In this document: piece by piece, positions 8,633 through 18,551 of the stretch
Position numbering within the stretch: position 1 is the stretch's first letter
Layout of the letters: each line of letters opens with the position of its first letter
Assembly: GCF_002277955.1 (NCBI RefSeq)
Contig: NZ_CP018477.1
Coordinates: 2,315,206 to 2,379,205, forward strand
DNA: 64,000 bases
DNA from: Thermogutta terrifontis
GTDB taxonomy: Bacteria; Planctomycetota; Planctomycetia; Pirellulales; Thermoguttaceae
Direction of reading: 5' to 3'
The notes under the pieces: model-generated
Seen by the model: only the letters and a program-made list of their open reading frames with translations
Told to the model about the DNA's origin: nothing
The model's database searches: none
Translations under genes and position numbers: made by a program

Positions 8633-10645
8633 TTAAGGCACTGTATCGTGCGCGGCATGCTGGTCCGGTTTAAAAAGAGGGGCACAGGCAGGGTTGGAAG
8701 TTGTATCTTCGCGTTCGACGGTGATCGCTTCGCCAACGATGACCACCGGTTGAGGATCCCGGCCGGGCGTGCGACCGAGCGGAATAACTCTTCGGGGTGT
8801 CCAGCAAAAGGACAACCGAGGGCAAACAATTAATCGGCCGTTCCACGAAAACTGAACGACCTGTTGACCACTTTTCTGTTCGACGCGAGCGCGCGATGAG
8901 TACATTGATCCCGCAACACAAAACACGGGATCTAGCAGGGTTTCGACGGACGTTCCTCGGGGAAGCTGTCTGACGAAGTACGGGTAGTGGAAACGAAAGG
9001 CGGCCGGAACAGGCCCCAGGCTGGCCAACTTTTCTGGTGCCCGTAGCTCGCCTGCGAGACTCTGGATCTGTTCACGGGGCGACCACAGGAGTTGTCGTTG
9101 GAGGGGCAGAATTCCCACGCGATGGCCCACACCGAGAAAAAGTCCAACGGCGAGAGCAGAAAAAGCGAGATTGTGGGGGGTAGCATTTTTCAATGTCAAT
9201 TGGGTGGCCACAACGACCGAAACCGCCAGGACGCAAATAATGACCGTCGATAAAACGGGAAGTTGGAGTCCCTTAAACACATCCGTCGAAACGGAGAAGA
9301 ATCTAACAACACAAAGGAAAATTGCCGCGGCAGTCCCCAGGACTGCGAGGGCTTGCATCAATCTGAGAAAAATGACGAAGCCTCGCGGTTGTGGGGCAGA
9401 AAAGTTGCCGGCTTTGTCTGATGTCTCGGACACATATTGCCACGGTAATGAGAACAGAAGAGCGGCCGGCAGGTAAAGCGGCAAAAGATATCGGTTTTTG
9501 GCTTCGGGGATGACCCAGAGGCTCACAAATCCGACTGTTACGCAAAGTATCAGATAAGTGATTAGCGACCGATACTTCGTCGCCCAGCGGCGAAAGCGTT
9601 TATCTGTCCATGCCAAAAACAACAGGGACCACGGAAGCATGGCCCCCATCGTTTCCACCGGAAAAGAGAAAAAGTGGGCTAAAAACCCGCGGGTGGCAAG
9701 ACGTTCCTCCACCTGGCCCAACCAGATCTCTCGCGTGGCCTGCAAGCCCGTGGTCAGACAGTACGGAATGCTCCACAGGGCGATGGGCAGTGCCATGGCC
9801 CCAATGGAAGCGAGGTATTGCTTGCCAACAATGCGATTTCCCTGTCGCGAAATGAGGAGGAAACCCGCGGTGGAGAGGATGAAGTAAACGGGAGCTTGAA
9901 GCCCTTTTGTGAGCGCTGCCAGCCCAGCGAGAAAACCAGCCGTAGTCCAGCGCCACCCATAATTTGATCTAAATCCACCACAGAACCACACCAGGAGAGC
10001 GCTGCCAAGGAAAGCGGCAAAGAGCGAGTCGGTCTCTCCAAGTTGCCCGATCGTCAGTGATTGACCGGCGGTCAAGTAGGCAATCCCGGCGACAACGCCC
10101 GCTACTGGTCCGATGTGTTGTTGGGCGATCGTCCAGCAGATCCCGGCGGCAAAGACAAGGGCCAGGGCGCTGGGCAGACGAACCGCCCAAACATCGAACT
10201 CGCCCCGCCACACGCCAATTACGGCAATAAGCCAGTTTTGGAGCGGAGGACGCGTACAGTAAAGCTGGCCCTGTTCCCGAGGAACCAGCCAGTCGCCGGC
10301 CCAGTACATTTCTCGCGCCACCTGACCGCGTCGCGGTTCTTCCCCTATGATGGGCAGCGTGTTGATTCCCAAGAACGAGACTAAAAGGACGGTGATGGCA
10401 AATGCCAAAGACAAGACCGGCGCGAATCGTTCTTTTCCTGAGTCTCGTCCAGGCTGCGGAACAGTCGGTTTGGCTTCGGCGATCTCCGTATTCGCCGGCG
10501 AGACACTGTGCTCATCCACGAGATGGTGTAGTAGGCTCGCTTGAATTCCCACGCGCACGGTCCTCCACACCGCGACCCATGCACGGAATTTATCGGGCCT
10601 GCTAAAATGATAAACTTGGGATGGAGTTGCGAAATAGATGGACAT
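8633..10645 (-). CDS. ArnT-like glycosyltransferase (GT39 / PMT_2 superfamily)
   Basis: This multi-pass inner-membrane protein of about 670 residues probably transfers a sugar from a polyprenyl phosphate carrier to a lipid or protein outside the cytoplasm. The N-terminal catalytic loop typical of the family is visible: after the first hydrophobic helix comes GINTLPIIGEEPRRGQVARE, then REQGQLYCTRPPLQNWL. About ten further hydrophobic helices follow, then a hydrophilic C-terminal domain. The start is uncertain. ATG 10645 lacks a ribosome site, a TTG lies 18 bases upstream, and a GTG about 42 codons downstream would remove an odd N-terminal stretch. It is transcribed away from yidC. Confidence 0.85.
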   Translation of the reverse strand: MSIYFATPSQVYHFSRPDKFRAWVAVWRTVRVGIQASLLHHLVDEHSVSPANTEIAEAKPTVPQPGRDSGKERFAPVLSLAFAITVLLVSFLGINTLPIIGEEPRRGQVAREMYWAGDWLVPREQGQLYCTRPPLQNWLIAVIGVWRGEFDVWAVRLPSALALVFAAGICWTIAQQHIGPVAGVVAGIAYLTAGQSLTIGQLGETDSLFAAFLGSALLVWFCGGFRSNYGWRWTTAGFLAGLAALTKGLQAPVYFILSTAGFLLISRQGNRIVGKQYLASIGAMALPIALWSIPYCLTTGLQATREIWLGQVEERLATRGFLAHFFSFPVETMGAMLPWSLLFLAWTDKRFRRWATKYRSLITYLILCVTVGFVSLWVIPEAKNRYLLPLYLPAALLFSLPWQYVSETSDKAGNFSAPQPRGFVIFLRLMQALAVLGTAAAIFLCVVRFFSVSTDVFKGLQLPVLSTVIICVLAVSVVVATQLTLKNATPHNLAFSALAVGLFLGVGHRVGILPLQRQLLWSPREQIQSLAGELRAPEKLASLGPVPAAFRFHYPYFVRQLPRGTSVETLLDPVFCVAGSMYSSRARVEQKSGQQVVQFSWNGRLIVCPRLSFCWTPRRVIPLGRTPGRDPQPVVIVGEAITVEREDTTSNPACAPLFKPDQHAAHDTVP

Positions 10646-11028
10646 AATAGCCGAAGGTGCCAATACCGATCAACGCTGATTAAATCCCTGACCGCGATTA
10701 CCACCAGGAGTGTTTGCACGGACCACGCGAACGGGGATGACGCCGGCCTTTCCATCGTGTTTTGACCAGGCGGAAAACCACGTGATTTTTACCTTTGGCT
10801 CCTGCTGGAAATAGGATAAAATGTCGGTTTTTCCACAGCGGAACAGAGTAATGTCGCCGAAGTGGCATCGGGGTGCACAAAGGCCGGCAAGAGTCCTGTT
10901 GTGAAAATGAGTCAAATGGGCAAAAGACCGGGCAAGCTCCGCTGGTTCGCCGCGTATGATGGATCTCCTGTTCCTGTCGTCAATTTGGGGGGTTGCACAT
11001 AGCTAGAGTGTTTGCTTGAGGAAGCGAT
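10646..11028. other. Divergent promoter region between the GT39 gene and yidC
   Basis: No gene is visible. The stretch must contain promoters for both flanking genes; it includes AT-rich patches around 10770-10810, but I could not assign -35/-10 boxes with confidence. Confidence 0.4.
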
Positions 11029-13530
11029 ATGCTCGATCAGAGTCAGAATCGGATGTGGGCACGGTACTTCGCTTTTTTGGCCGTGTCCATGCTCATCATT
11101 GTGATAAATCTTTATCTCGGGAGCCTCTGGGCGCCGAACCCCCCCGGAGGACCGCCAGCCAACGTCTCTCAACTGGAAGAAACGCATTCTGGGGAGACCG
11201 AGGGTAAAAAAGAGAGTGTAAGCGCTGAAAAAACAACCGGCAGCTCCGAGAAGCCCAGCGTATCTGCCATCCAACAAGAAAAAGAAACTGTCAAGACTGA
11301 GAAGTCCCACCTGCCCGAGCCACCGGTTCGCTACGTCACGCTGGGTTCCCTGGATCCCGAAAGCCCGTATCGGATGCTGGTAACCCTCTCCAGTCGGGGA
11401 GCGGCGGTCTCTCGGCTTGAGCTGAATAGCCCCAAGTACTGCGACACGGAAGCCCGGGGAGGATACCTGGGAGAATTGTTCTTCGAGCCTCCCCTGGACA
11501 AAGGACCGCTCCAGGTGGACGTTGTCGGGCCTGGTACTCCGGCCGCTCTTGCAGGTCTCCGGGCCGGTGATGTGCTTTTGAGCATCGACGATAAGCCGGT
11601 GGAAGGGATTCTTGGATTCCGGCAAATCATGGACAAAACACGTCCGGGCCAGACGGTGAGCCTGACAATCCGGCGGGGCGATAAACAGCTCACCCTGGAA
11701 GCCCGATTGCGTAGGACGCCGATGGCGATTATTCGCCGAGAGGAAGGGGGGCCCTACTCTTTCGAAATGACGCTCGCCGCATTGGGCAAGGAACGGCTTG
11801 TTGACGTCCGATCTCGATTCGAAGAACGGATGCAGGAAACAAACGATCCGCTACAAAAGGAGGTTCTGTACCTTCAGTGGTTGCATTCCGAATTACCGGA
11901 CATTCACCTGAAAAGCGAGAACTGGTATCTTCTGCCCGACGGGGCCGACCCGACCAAGCCCGAAACATGGACGGCCGAGTCAGACAATAACGGTGTTGTG
12001 CCCCGGGAAAGTGTCCGTTTTGCGCAATGGCTCCCGGACAAGAATCTGGTCATCGTGAAGCGGTACGAGTTGGCGCGGGTGTCACCTGGAAAGCGGGATG
12101 ATCATGATGATCCGTCGTATCACTTCACCCTTGGGATCACGGTTATTAACGTCGGGCAGAGCGCAACCAGCGTGGCTTACGAAGTGGACGGACCCAACGG
12201 TCTACCTACAGAGGGGGCCTGGTATGCCCGAAAAATGAGCAATAGCTGGAGTGCTGTGGGGCTTCGCGATGTGGCCGTCCGCGTTGGTAACAATGGGATT
12301 AAACTAGTGGCCTGTCCGGCTATTGCACGGGATCGCTGGGGAGCCCCCTGGAAAGATACGGAAAAGCAGTTAATTACAGCTCTTGGCGTTGACGCCCAGT
12401 ATTTTTCCGTGATTCTTCTACCCCAGCGGGAACAGCCGAGTGACATTTGGTTTGCTGATGCGAGGCCAATCCGTATTGGAGCCGTCGAGCCGAACTATGA
12501 ATATCTCACGAACGTGTCCTGCCGTCTCCAGTCTGTTCCGGTAGAACTGAAGCCTGGCGATCGGCTATCGCATACCTTCAAAGTCTTTGCTGGGCCCAAG
12601 CGGTCTGATCTTCTCGCTCATTATGAACTTGGTGGTCTGATTCAGTACGGTTGGTTTTGGTTCGTAGCCGACCCGATGACAAGGCTCCTGCATATTTTTC
12701 ATGACTATCTCGTGTTTAACTATGGCCTGGCGATTATTCTGCTGACGGTGGTTGTGCGGCTCCTGATGTTTCCCATCAGCCGCAAGCAGGCTCTCAACGC
12801 CCAGAAGATGCAAGAGCTCCAGCCGGAGATTAAGAAAATCCAGGAAAAATATAAAGACCTTCAGGAACGTAATCGCGCAACACAGGAGCTGTTTCGGCAG
12901 CATAATTATAACCCATTCTCCGGATGTTTGGTTTTATTCATACAATTGCCGATTTTTATCGGTTTGTATAAAGCCCTTGCCATTGACGTGGAGTTGCGTC
13001 AGGCACCATTGATTTCGGAAAGCATTCGCTGGTGTTCCAATCTGGCAGCCCCCGACATGCTTTTCGACTGGAGTTTTCTCTGGCCGGAGTGGTTCAACCG
13101 CGGGCACGGGATGTTTGGACTCGGCCCGTATTTCAATATCCTACCGGTTCTCACAATAGCCCTTTTTCTGTGGCAGCAGAAGCGGATGATGCCGCCGCCC
13201 GCGGATGAGCAGGCTGCGGTGCAGCAGAAGGTCATGAATTTCATGATGATCTTTATGGGAATCCTTTTCTATAAAGTCCCCAGCGGGTTGTGTCTTTACT
13301 TTATTGCGTCGAGTTTATGGGGCATGGCAGAACGCGAAATTCTACTGAAGACGGTAAAGAAACCTGACAAGACCAGGAAAGCAAAACGCGACTGGAAAAA
13401 CACATGGCAGAAGATACAGAGTGCAATCCCCGACTGGCTCAAAGCACTCGTCAAAGCCGCGGATAAGCGGTACGCGGAAAAGATGCCTCGTGAAAGGCAG
13501 CGTCCCCCCGCAAAACGCACACGCGTCTGA
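11029..13530 (+). CDS. yidC: Membrane protein insertase YidC with PDZ insertion
   Basis: YidC inserts and folds inner-membrane proteins, alone or with SecYEG. This 833-residue form has a first membrane helix at about 10-32, a low-complexity Glu/Lys/Ser linker, a large periplasmic domain and the conserved insertase core from about residue 540 (FNYGLAIILLTVVVRLLMFP, then the helical C1 hairpin, NPFSGCLVLFIQLPIFIGLY and FYKVPSGLCLYF). It ends in a basic tail. Within the periplasmic domain, residues about 160-228 form a PDZ-like unit (GPGTPAALAGLRAGDVLLSI with LGFRQIMDKTRPGQTVSLTI), which explains the extra length over the usual 540-600 residues. GAGGAAG precedes the ATG. mnmE begins 14 bases downstream, a linkage seen in many bacteria. 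Confidence 0.96.
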   Translation: MLDQSQNRMWARYFAFLAVSMLIIVINLYLGSLWAPNPPGGPPANVSQLEETHSGETEGKKESVSAEKTTGSSEKPSVSAIQQEKETVKTEKSHLPEPPVRYVTLGSLDPESPYRMLVTLSSRGAAVSRLELNSPKYCDTEARGGYLGELFFEPPLDKGPLQVDVVGPGTPAALAGLRAGDVLLSIDDKPVEGILGFRQIMDKTRPGQTVSLTIRRGDKQLTLEARLRRTPMAIIRREEGGPYSFEMTLAALGKERLVDVRSRFEERMQETNDPLQKEVLYLQWLHSELPDIHLKSENWYLLPDGADPTKPETWTAESDNNGVVPRESVRFAQWLPDKNLVIVKRYELARVSPGKRDDHDDPSYHFTLGITVINVGQSATSVAYEVDGPNGLPTEGAWYARKMSNSWSAVGLRDVAVRVGNNGIKLVACPAIARDRWGAPWKDTEKQLITALGVDAQYFSVILLPQREQPSDIWFADARPIRIGAVEPNYEYLTNVSCRLQSVPVELKPGDRLSHTFKVFAGPKRSDLLAHYELGGLIQYGWFWFVADPMTRLLHIFHDYLVFNYGLAIILLTVVVRLLMFPISRKQALNAQKMQELQPEIKKIQEKYKDLQERNRATQELFRQHNYNPFSGCLVLFIQLPIFIGLYKALAIDVELRQAPLISESIRWCSNLAAPDMLFDWSFLWPEWFNRGHGMFGLGPYFNILPVLTIALFLWQQKRMMPPPADEQAAVQQKVMNFMMIFMGILFYKVPSGLCLYFIASSLWGMAEREILLKTVKKPDKTRKAKRDWKNTWQKIQSAIPDWLKALVKAADKRYAEKMPRERQRPPAKRTRV

Positions 13531-13544
13531 ATATCAAGAAATCC

Positions 13545-14969
13545 ATGTGGCAGCAGGCCCATGATACCATCGCCGCAGTGGCAACCGCCTTTGGGCGTGG
13601 TGCCCGGCAAATCATTCGAATCTCTGGCCCTGAGGCGTGGCAGGCGGTGAGGCGCGTTGTTTTTCCGGAGAGCCTCCCTTCAGAGGAACCTCTTCAGCCA
13701 GTGGTCGTTGCAGCATATCTGGCTTGGGAAGGACTACCCGCACAGGTGCCGTGCGATGTCTTCTACTGGCCCTCAGGCCGAAGTTACACCGGTCAGGCAG
13801 TGGTGGAAATTCATACGGTATGTTGTGGTCCGCTTGCTCAAGAGATCGTAGCGAGGCTCAAGCTCCGACCTGCCCGTCCTGGGGAATTTACGTTACGGGC
13901 GTTTTTGAATGGACGACTTGATTTAACCCAAGCGGAAGCGGTGCTGGGAGTCGTCGAAGCTCGCGAGGTCCGGGAACTTCAGATCGCGCTTCAGCAACTT
14001 GCGGGAGGCATTGGTGGGCCTTTACGGGCATTACGGGAAGAACTTCTCAACCTGGTCGCAGACGTGGAAGCAGGCCTCGATTTCGCGGAGGAGGATCTGC
14101 CGTTTCTGTCCTGGGAGGAGTTGGAAACCCGAGTAGCCACCGCTGGCAGAACGCTCGAGGAGATTCGACACCAATTTGAACAGCGAGGAGGAAGTACCGA
14201 ACTTCCCAGGGTGGTTCTGGTTGGGCCACCAAATGCCGGGAAAAGCACGCTTTTTAATGCACTTCTGTCAGCAGAGCGGGCCATCGTGTCGCCGGTACCG
14301 GGAACGACGCGTGACTATCTGACGGCCGTCTGCACTTACCGCGGGGTGAGCTTTGAGCTGGTCGATACGGCCGGTGTAGAAAGTTGGTCTGGGACGAAGT
14401 CGTTTTCTGCATCCGAAAACATGACAGAGGCGGAGACGTCAACCGGAGATGCGGATTCTTTTATCGCAGGAAAGATGCGGGCGGCCACCCAACAGGCAGC
14501 GGAAACGGCTGATTTACAACTCGTTTGCTGGGACGTTACCCAATATTCCCCCCAGGCGGTGCGGCTGAACCGGAATACTCATAACTCGCGGACGCTTCTC
14601 GTGCTGACCAAAGCCGATCTGCTGCCGACGGAGAAATCATGCTCGTGGCCGGAAAGTGCGATCCTGGTGAGTGCTCGCCGTAACAGGGGGCTTGAGACGC
14701 TCAAGGAGGCCATTGTAAACCGCCTTGTATCGCGACAGGAAACAAGCGCGGGGGTCGTCGCAGTGACGGCTATGCGCTGTCGGGATGCTTTGCAACGGGC
14801 GGCCGATTCTCTTCAACAGGCCCACGAACTTATCCGCCGGCGGGAATCTGAAGATTTCATCGCGACCGCTCTCCGCTCCGCTCTCTCTTCGATTGGTGAA
14901 ATCACGGGTGAGGTTTATTCGGAAGAAATCCTTGCCAGAATTTTCTCGCGGTTCTGCATCGGCAAGTAA
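13545..14969 (+). CDS. mnmE: tRNA-modifying GTPase MnmE with altered switch II
   Basis: With MnmG, this protein makes 5-carboxymethylaminomethyl uridine at the tRNA wobble position. Length (474 residues) is close to normal. The N-terminal folate-binding domain begins DTIAAVATAFGRGARQIIRISG and contains RPGEFTLRAFLNGRLDLTQAEAV. The G domain inserted in the helical domain has GPPNAGKSTLFNALL (about 223), GTTRDY, DTAG and TKAD. The C-terminal FCIGK is intact, so the Cys needed for modification is kept. The residues after DTAG are unusual: about 22 extra residues rich in Ser/Thr/Glu replace the normal LRE-x-DEVE stretch that carries the catalytic Glu. Probably co-transcribed with yidC. Confidence 0.96.
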   Translation: MWQQAHDTIAAVATAFGRGARQIIRISGPEAWQAVRRVVFPESLPSEEPLQPVVVAAYLAWEGLPAQVPCDVFYWPSGRSYTGQAVVEIHTVCCGPLAQEIVARLKLRPARPGEFTLRAFLNGRLDLTQAEAVLGVVEAREVRELQIALQQLAGGIGGPLRALREELLNLVADVEAGLDFAEEDLPFLSWEELETRVATAGRTLEEIRHQFEQRGGSTELPRVVLVGPPNAGKSTLFNALLSAERAIVSPVPGTTRDYLTAVCTYRGVSFELVDTAGVESWSGTKSFSASENMTEAETSTGDADSFIAGKMRAATQQAAETADLQLVCWDVTQYSPQAVRLNRNTHNSRTLLVLTKADLLPTEKSCSWPESAILVSARRNRGLETLKEAIVNRLVSRQETSAGVVAVTAMRCRDALQRAADSLQQAHELIRRRESEDFIATALRSALSSIGEITGEVYSEEILARIFSRFCIGK

Positions 14970-15060
14970 ATCATCTCGTCTCCCGGCAGGGCCGGTTCTC
15001 GGTAGGATTCGCCGCGAGTAAAATCGTCGCGAGCATGTTGAGCCGGCAAGGAGACTGTGA

Positions 15061-15996
15061 ATGAAAGACCGCGTTATCGTCTTGGGCTCCGTAAACACGG
15101 ATCTTGTGGTCAAAGTGCGCCGCTTGCCCCGGCCGGGAGAAACTGTTATTGGCGGTACCTTCTACCAGAACCAGGGCGGAAAAGGGGCCAATCAGGCGGT
15201 GGCTGCTGCCCGATCGGGTGAAAAACCGGTGACGCTCATCGCGGCAGTGGGAAACGACGTTTTTGGGCGGGAAAGCCTGGCAGCGTTACAAAGAGATAGA
15301 ATCGATCTTACGCATGTCAAGGTAAAGCACAGCATCTCCTCAGGAGTGGCACTCATCATGGTGGATGAGGGTGGTGAAAACGCCATCGCGGTGGCATCTG
15401 GTGCGAACACCGCTCTTTCGCCAGCGGATGTCAACGAGGTGCCTGATTCGGTTTTCGAATCGGCTGCTGTCCTGCTGGCCTGCTTCGAAATTCCTGTGGA
15501 GACTGTGCGAGCTGGGATGCGCCGTGCCCGACAGTTCGGGGTGACCACCATCCTCAACCCAGCACCTGTTCCCGAAGAACTTCCTGCCGATTTGTTTTCC
15601 GACGTGGACATCATGACTCCGAACGAGCATGAGATAGCAAGGCTCTTGCACTTGCCACAGATAGAAGATGAGGCGGGTGTGCGCGATGCGGCGACGCGGT
15701 TGTTGGATCGGGGTGTTCGAAATGTCGTTCTTACTCTTGGAGCTCGTGGGTGCTTTTTCGCGGGAGCCGAGGGGACCGGATTCCTTCCTGCTTTTCCAGT
15801 AAAAGCTGTCGATACGACAGGTGCAGGGGACGCGTTCAACGGAGCGCTCGCTGCGGCCCTCTCTGAAGGGCGTGCTTGGGGGGACAGTCTCCGATGGGCA
15901 TCAGCCGCCGCCGCCATTTCGGTGACGCGCGCAGGGGCACAGCCATCGATGCCGTTTCGGCGCGAAATTGAGGATTTTCTGAAGATTCACGGATGA
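15061..15996 (+). CDS. rbsK: Ribokinase (PfkB family)
   Basis: This cytoplasmic kinase phosphorylates D-ribose at O5 with ATP. The 311-residue protein begins VIVLGSVNTDLVVKV, has the substrate-binding NQGGKGANQAVAAAR motif near residue 38 and the anion hole/catalytic base DTTGAGDAFNGAL near 255; NPAP and TPNEHE are also typical. AAGGAG precedes the ATG. No ribose transporter or regulator is adjacent. A related sugar or nucleoside kinase activity remains possible, but the motif set fits ribokinase best. Confidence 0.9.
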   Translation: MKDRVIVLGSVNTDLVVKVRRLPRPGETVIGGTFYQNQGGKGANQAVAAARSGEKPVTLIAAVGNDVFGRESLAALQRDRIDLTHVKVKHSISSGVALIMVDEGGENAIAVASGANTALSPADVNEVPDSVFESAAVLLACFEIPVETVRAGMRRARQFGVTTILNPAPVPEELPADLFSDVDIMTPNEHEIARLLHLPQIEDEAGVRDAATRLLDRGVRNVVLTLGARGCFFAGAEGTGFLPAFPVKAVDTTGAGDAFNGALAAALSEGRAWGDSLRWASAAAAISVTRAGAQPSMPFRREIEDFLKIHG

Positions 15997-16157
15997 TTCA
16001 GTCGTGGCTCTGTCTTTTGGGGAAGCTTGAAGCCCGGCCCGCCGTGCCGTAATATAACCGGCAATGATTGGCGGAAGACCGAGTCGTCCCCACGCAAGGA
16101 ACCCGGGGGTTTTCATGCCCTTTCCTTCGTTTGCCTTCTTGATTTCGGAGGGAAGAG

Positions 16158-17405
16158 ATGAGTGCGCTGCGATTTGGGCTGGTAGGAGGCGGTTTTTACG
16201 CGCGGTTTCAACTTCGGGCACTCGAGCAGGTTCGGGGTGTGGAGGTGGCGGGCCTCGTATCACGACGACCGCCAGAGGCAATCGCCCAGTATGTCCGTGA
16301 AAAAAGGCTGGGGGAAGGGCGAATCTTTCCCAGCGTTCGGGAAATGGCCCATCATGTGGATGTCGTGGCAATTTACGCACCCAATTTTGCGCGAGTCGCA
16401 ATTGTTGAAGAAATAGCGAAGGCGCTTGAAGAGGGGGCAAAACTTCGGGCAGTGATTTGCGATAAACCGCTGGCACGGAATCTCCGCGAAGCCAACCAGA
16501 TGATTTCGCGCTTGGAACCCTTTGGTGTGCCGCTCATTTATTATGAAAATCAGCTCCATATGAAGGCTGTCAAAGCGGCGAGGACGCAACTCGAACCTGT
16601 TATGAGCACGATGGGACCGCTTGCGCTGGTTCGCGCCTCTGAAGAGCATGCAGGTCCGCATTCCGCATGGTTTTGGGATCCCACGCAGCAGGGCGGCGGA
16701 GTGATGACGGACATGGGGTGCCACAGTGTGGCGGTCGCATGGTACCTACTGACCCCGCCCGGAAAGCCGTTGGGATATTTGCAGCCGGTGTCTGTTCAGG
16801 CGGATCTCTCACTTTTGAAATGGGGCCGTCCCGAGTGGCGAGAACAGCTCAAGGCCCGCTTTGGTGTCGATTATACGAAGACTCCCGCGGACGACTTTGC
16901 GACCGGGCTGATTACTTTCCGCAATCCCGAAACTAACGTTCTCAGCAAAGCGCAGTTCACTGTTTCATGGATGTACGACAAGCAGGGGTTGCGGGTGATG
17001 ATCGACGGTCTTGGTCCCGGTTACGCGTTCGAGTTCAACACGCTCCGCTCACCGCTCGACGTATTTGTGGGGGATGTCGCCGCGGCAGCCGTTGCCGACG
17101 CTGAAGCGGCCCTGGAAAAGCAACAAGCTACGCGAGGGTTACTCACTGTTCAGCCTAATGAAGCAGACCTCTACGGCTATGTGGATGAAAATATCGACGC
17201 CGTGGAAGCAATTCTCACCGGGCGGCCGGCGCTCATGGATTGGCGTTTTGGCCGTGAGGTGGTTAAACTCACAATGGCCGCCTACTTGTCGGCCGAGAGG
17301 AAGGCAGTTGTGGATCTAACTGATCCGGCGACGGTGGAATATCTCGAGAATTACATTCCGCTGATTCAACAGGGGAAAGGTCGTGAGGTGCTCCATCTTC
17401 CCTGA
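16158..17405 (+). CDS. Gfo/Idh/MocA-family oxidoreductase (cytoplasmic)
   Basis: This is a 415-residue NAD(P)-dependent sugar or inositol dehydrogenase-like protein. The Rossmann motif is FGLVGGGFYARFQLRAL, the EKP position reads CDKP (conservative Asp for Glu) and the substrate-side helix has GGGVMTDMGCHSVAVAWYL. No signal peptide is present, unlike two later paralogues in this window. GGAGG lies well placed before the ATG. It is followed by a ThuA-domain gene and a Tat-exported paralogue on the same strand. The substrate cannot be read from sequence. Confidence 0.9.
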   Translation: MSALRFGLVGGGFYARFQLRALEQVRGVEVAGLVSRRPPEAIAQYVREKRLGEGRIFPSVREMAHHVDVVAIYAPNFARVAIVEEIAKALEEGAKLRAVICDKPLARNLREANQMISRLEPFGVPLIYYENQLHMKAVKAARTQLEPVMSTMGPLALVRASEEHAGPHSAWFWDPTQQGGGVMTDMGCHSVAVAWYLLTPPGKPLGYLQPVSVQADLSLLKWGRPEWREQLKARFGVDYTKTPADDFATGLITFRNPETNVLSKAQFTVSWMYDKQGLRVMIDGLGPGYAFEFNTLRSPLDVFVGDVAAAAVADAEAALEKQQATRGLLTVQPNEADLYGYVDENIDAVEAILTGRPALMDWRFGREVVKLTMAAYLSAERKAVVDLTDPATVEYLENYIPLIQQGKGREVLHLP

Positions 17406-17504
17406 AACATAGAAGCGGTAGACTATCAAAAGTTGCCGAGTATAGAAACTGATTGTTCGAAGTGTAGAGTTTAACAGAGCTACGGGAACTGGGAGACAGC
17501 ACCG

Positions 17505-18551
17505 ATGAAACCATTGACTGGGTTGTGTTTGTCCGTGGCTTTGATCTGCACTCTGTGGCTTGGCGGTGGATTTCTGGCTTTTTCAGATGAAGGATCAAAT
17601 CAGCGGTCATGGGTTGTGTATGAGGGCAAGACCGGTCCGGGAGTGGGCAAGCGGATCGTCCTGATTTCGGGCGACGAAGAATATCGATCCGAGGAAGCGT
17701 TACCGATGCTTGGGAAAATCCTCGCCAAGCATCACGGTTTCACGTGCACGGTGCTCTTTGCTATCGACCCTGCGACGGGAGAAATCGCTCCCAACGTGAG
17801 GGATAATATTCCCGGATTAGAAACACTCAAACATGCGGATTTGATGATTATTTTTACCCGTTTTCGAAATCTTCCTGATGAACAGATGAAATACATCGTG
17901 GATTATCTTGAAGAGGGAAAGCCTGTCATCGGAATTCGGACGGCCACCCATGCCTTCGATATTCCTCGGGATAGGATGTATGCGCGGTTTAGCTGGAACT
18001 CCCAGGAGCCCGGCTGGGAAGGCGGGTTCGGACGGGTTGTGCTGGGCGAGACATGGATCGCCCATCATGGAGCACACAATAAAGAGAGCACCCGCGGCGT
18101 GATTGCCCCCGGGGTAGAGAACGAGCCTATTGTACGGGGTTGCCAGGACATCTGGGGGCCAAGTGATGTTTATCGTGTGCGGCTTCCCCTCCCGGGGGAT
18201 TCCCGATCATTGGTGCTGGGGCAGGTGCTCGTCGGAATGAATCCCACTGATCCGCCTGTCACAGGGCCTAAAAACGATCCGATGATGCCCGTTGCGTGGG
18301 TCAAGACGTATGAAATCGCGCCCGGCAAGAAAGGACGGGTATTCACCACCACGATGGGAGCCGCCGTGGATTTCAAGAGTGAGGGACTGCGCCGCCTGTT
18401 GGTCAATGCGGCCTACTGGTGTGTCGGGCTGGAAGATCGCATCCCAGAAAAGGCCAATGTTGATTTTGTGGGGCCCTATGAGCCGAATTACTTCGGTTTC
18501 AACGGCTACAAAAAAGGTCTTCGTCCGGCGGACTTCGAGTGGAGTGAATAA
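17505..18551 (+). CDS. Secreted ThuA-domain protein
   Basis: The 348-residue protein has a signal peptide (hydrophobic residues about 6-24) and then a ThuA-like class-I-glutamine-amidotransferase-type fold: VLISGDEEYRSEEALPMLGKIL, a central LMIIFTRFRNLPDEQMKYI and PVIGIRTATHAF. ThuA domains occur in trehalose and sugar metabolism, and in planctomycetes they are usually encoded next to Gfo/Idh/MocA oxidoreductases, as here. No nucleophilic Cys elbow of active amidotransferases is visible. The likely role is handling a sugar derivative in the periplasm together with the neighbouring oxidoreductases, which is inference from context. GGGAG precedes the start. Confidence 0.88.
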   Translation: MKPLTGLCLSVALICTLWLGGGFLAFSDEGSNQRSWVVYEGKTGPGVGKRIVLISGDEEYRSEEALPMLGKILAKHHGFTCTVLFAIDPATGEIAPNVRDNIPGLETLKHADLMIIFTRFRNLPDEQMKYIVDYLEEGKPVIGIRTATHAFDIPRDRMYARFSWNSQEPGWEGGFGRVVLGETWIAHHGAHNKESTRGVIAPGVENEPIVRGCQDIWGPSDVYRVRLPLPGDSRSLVLGQVLVGMNPTDPPVTGPKNDPMMPVAWVKTYEIAPGKKGRVFTTTMGAAVDFKSEGLRRLLVNAAYWCVGLEDRIPEKANVDFVGPYEPNYFGFNGYKKGLRPADFEWSE

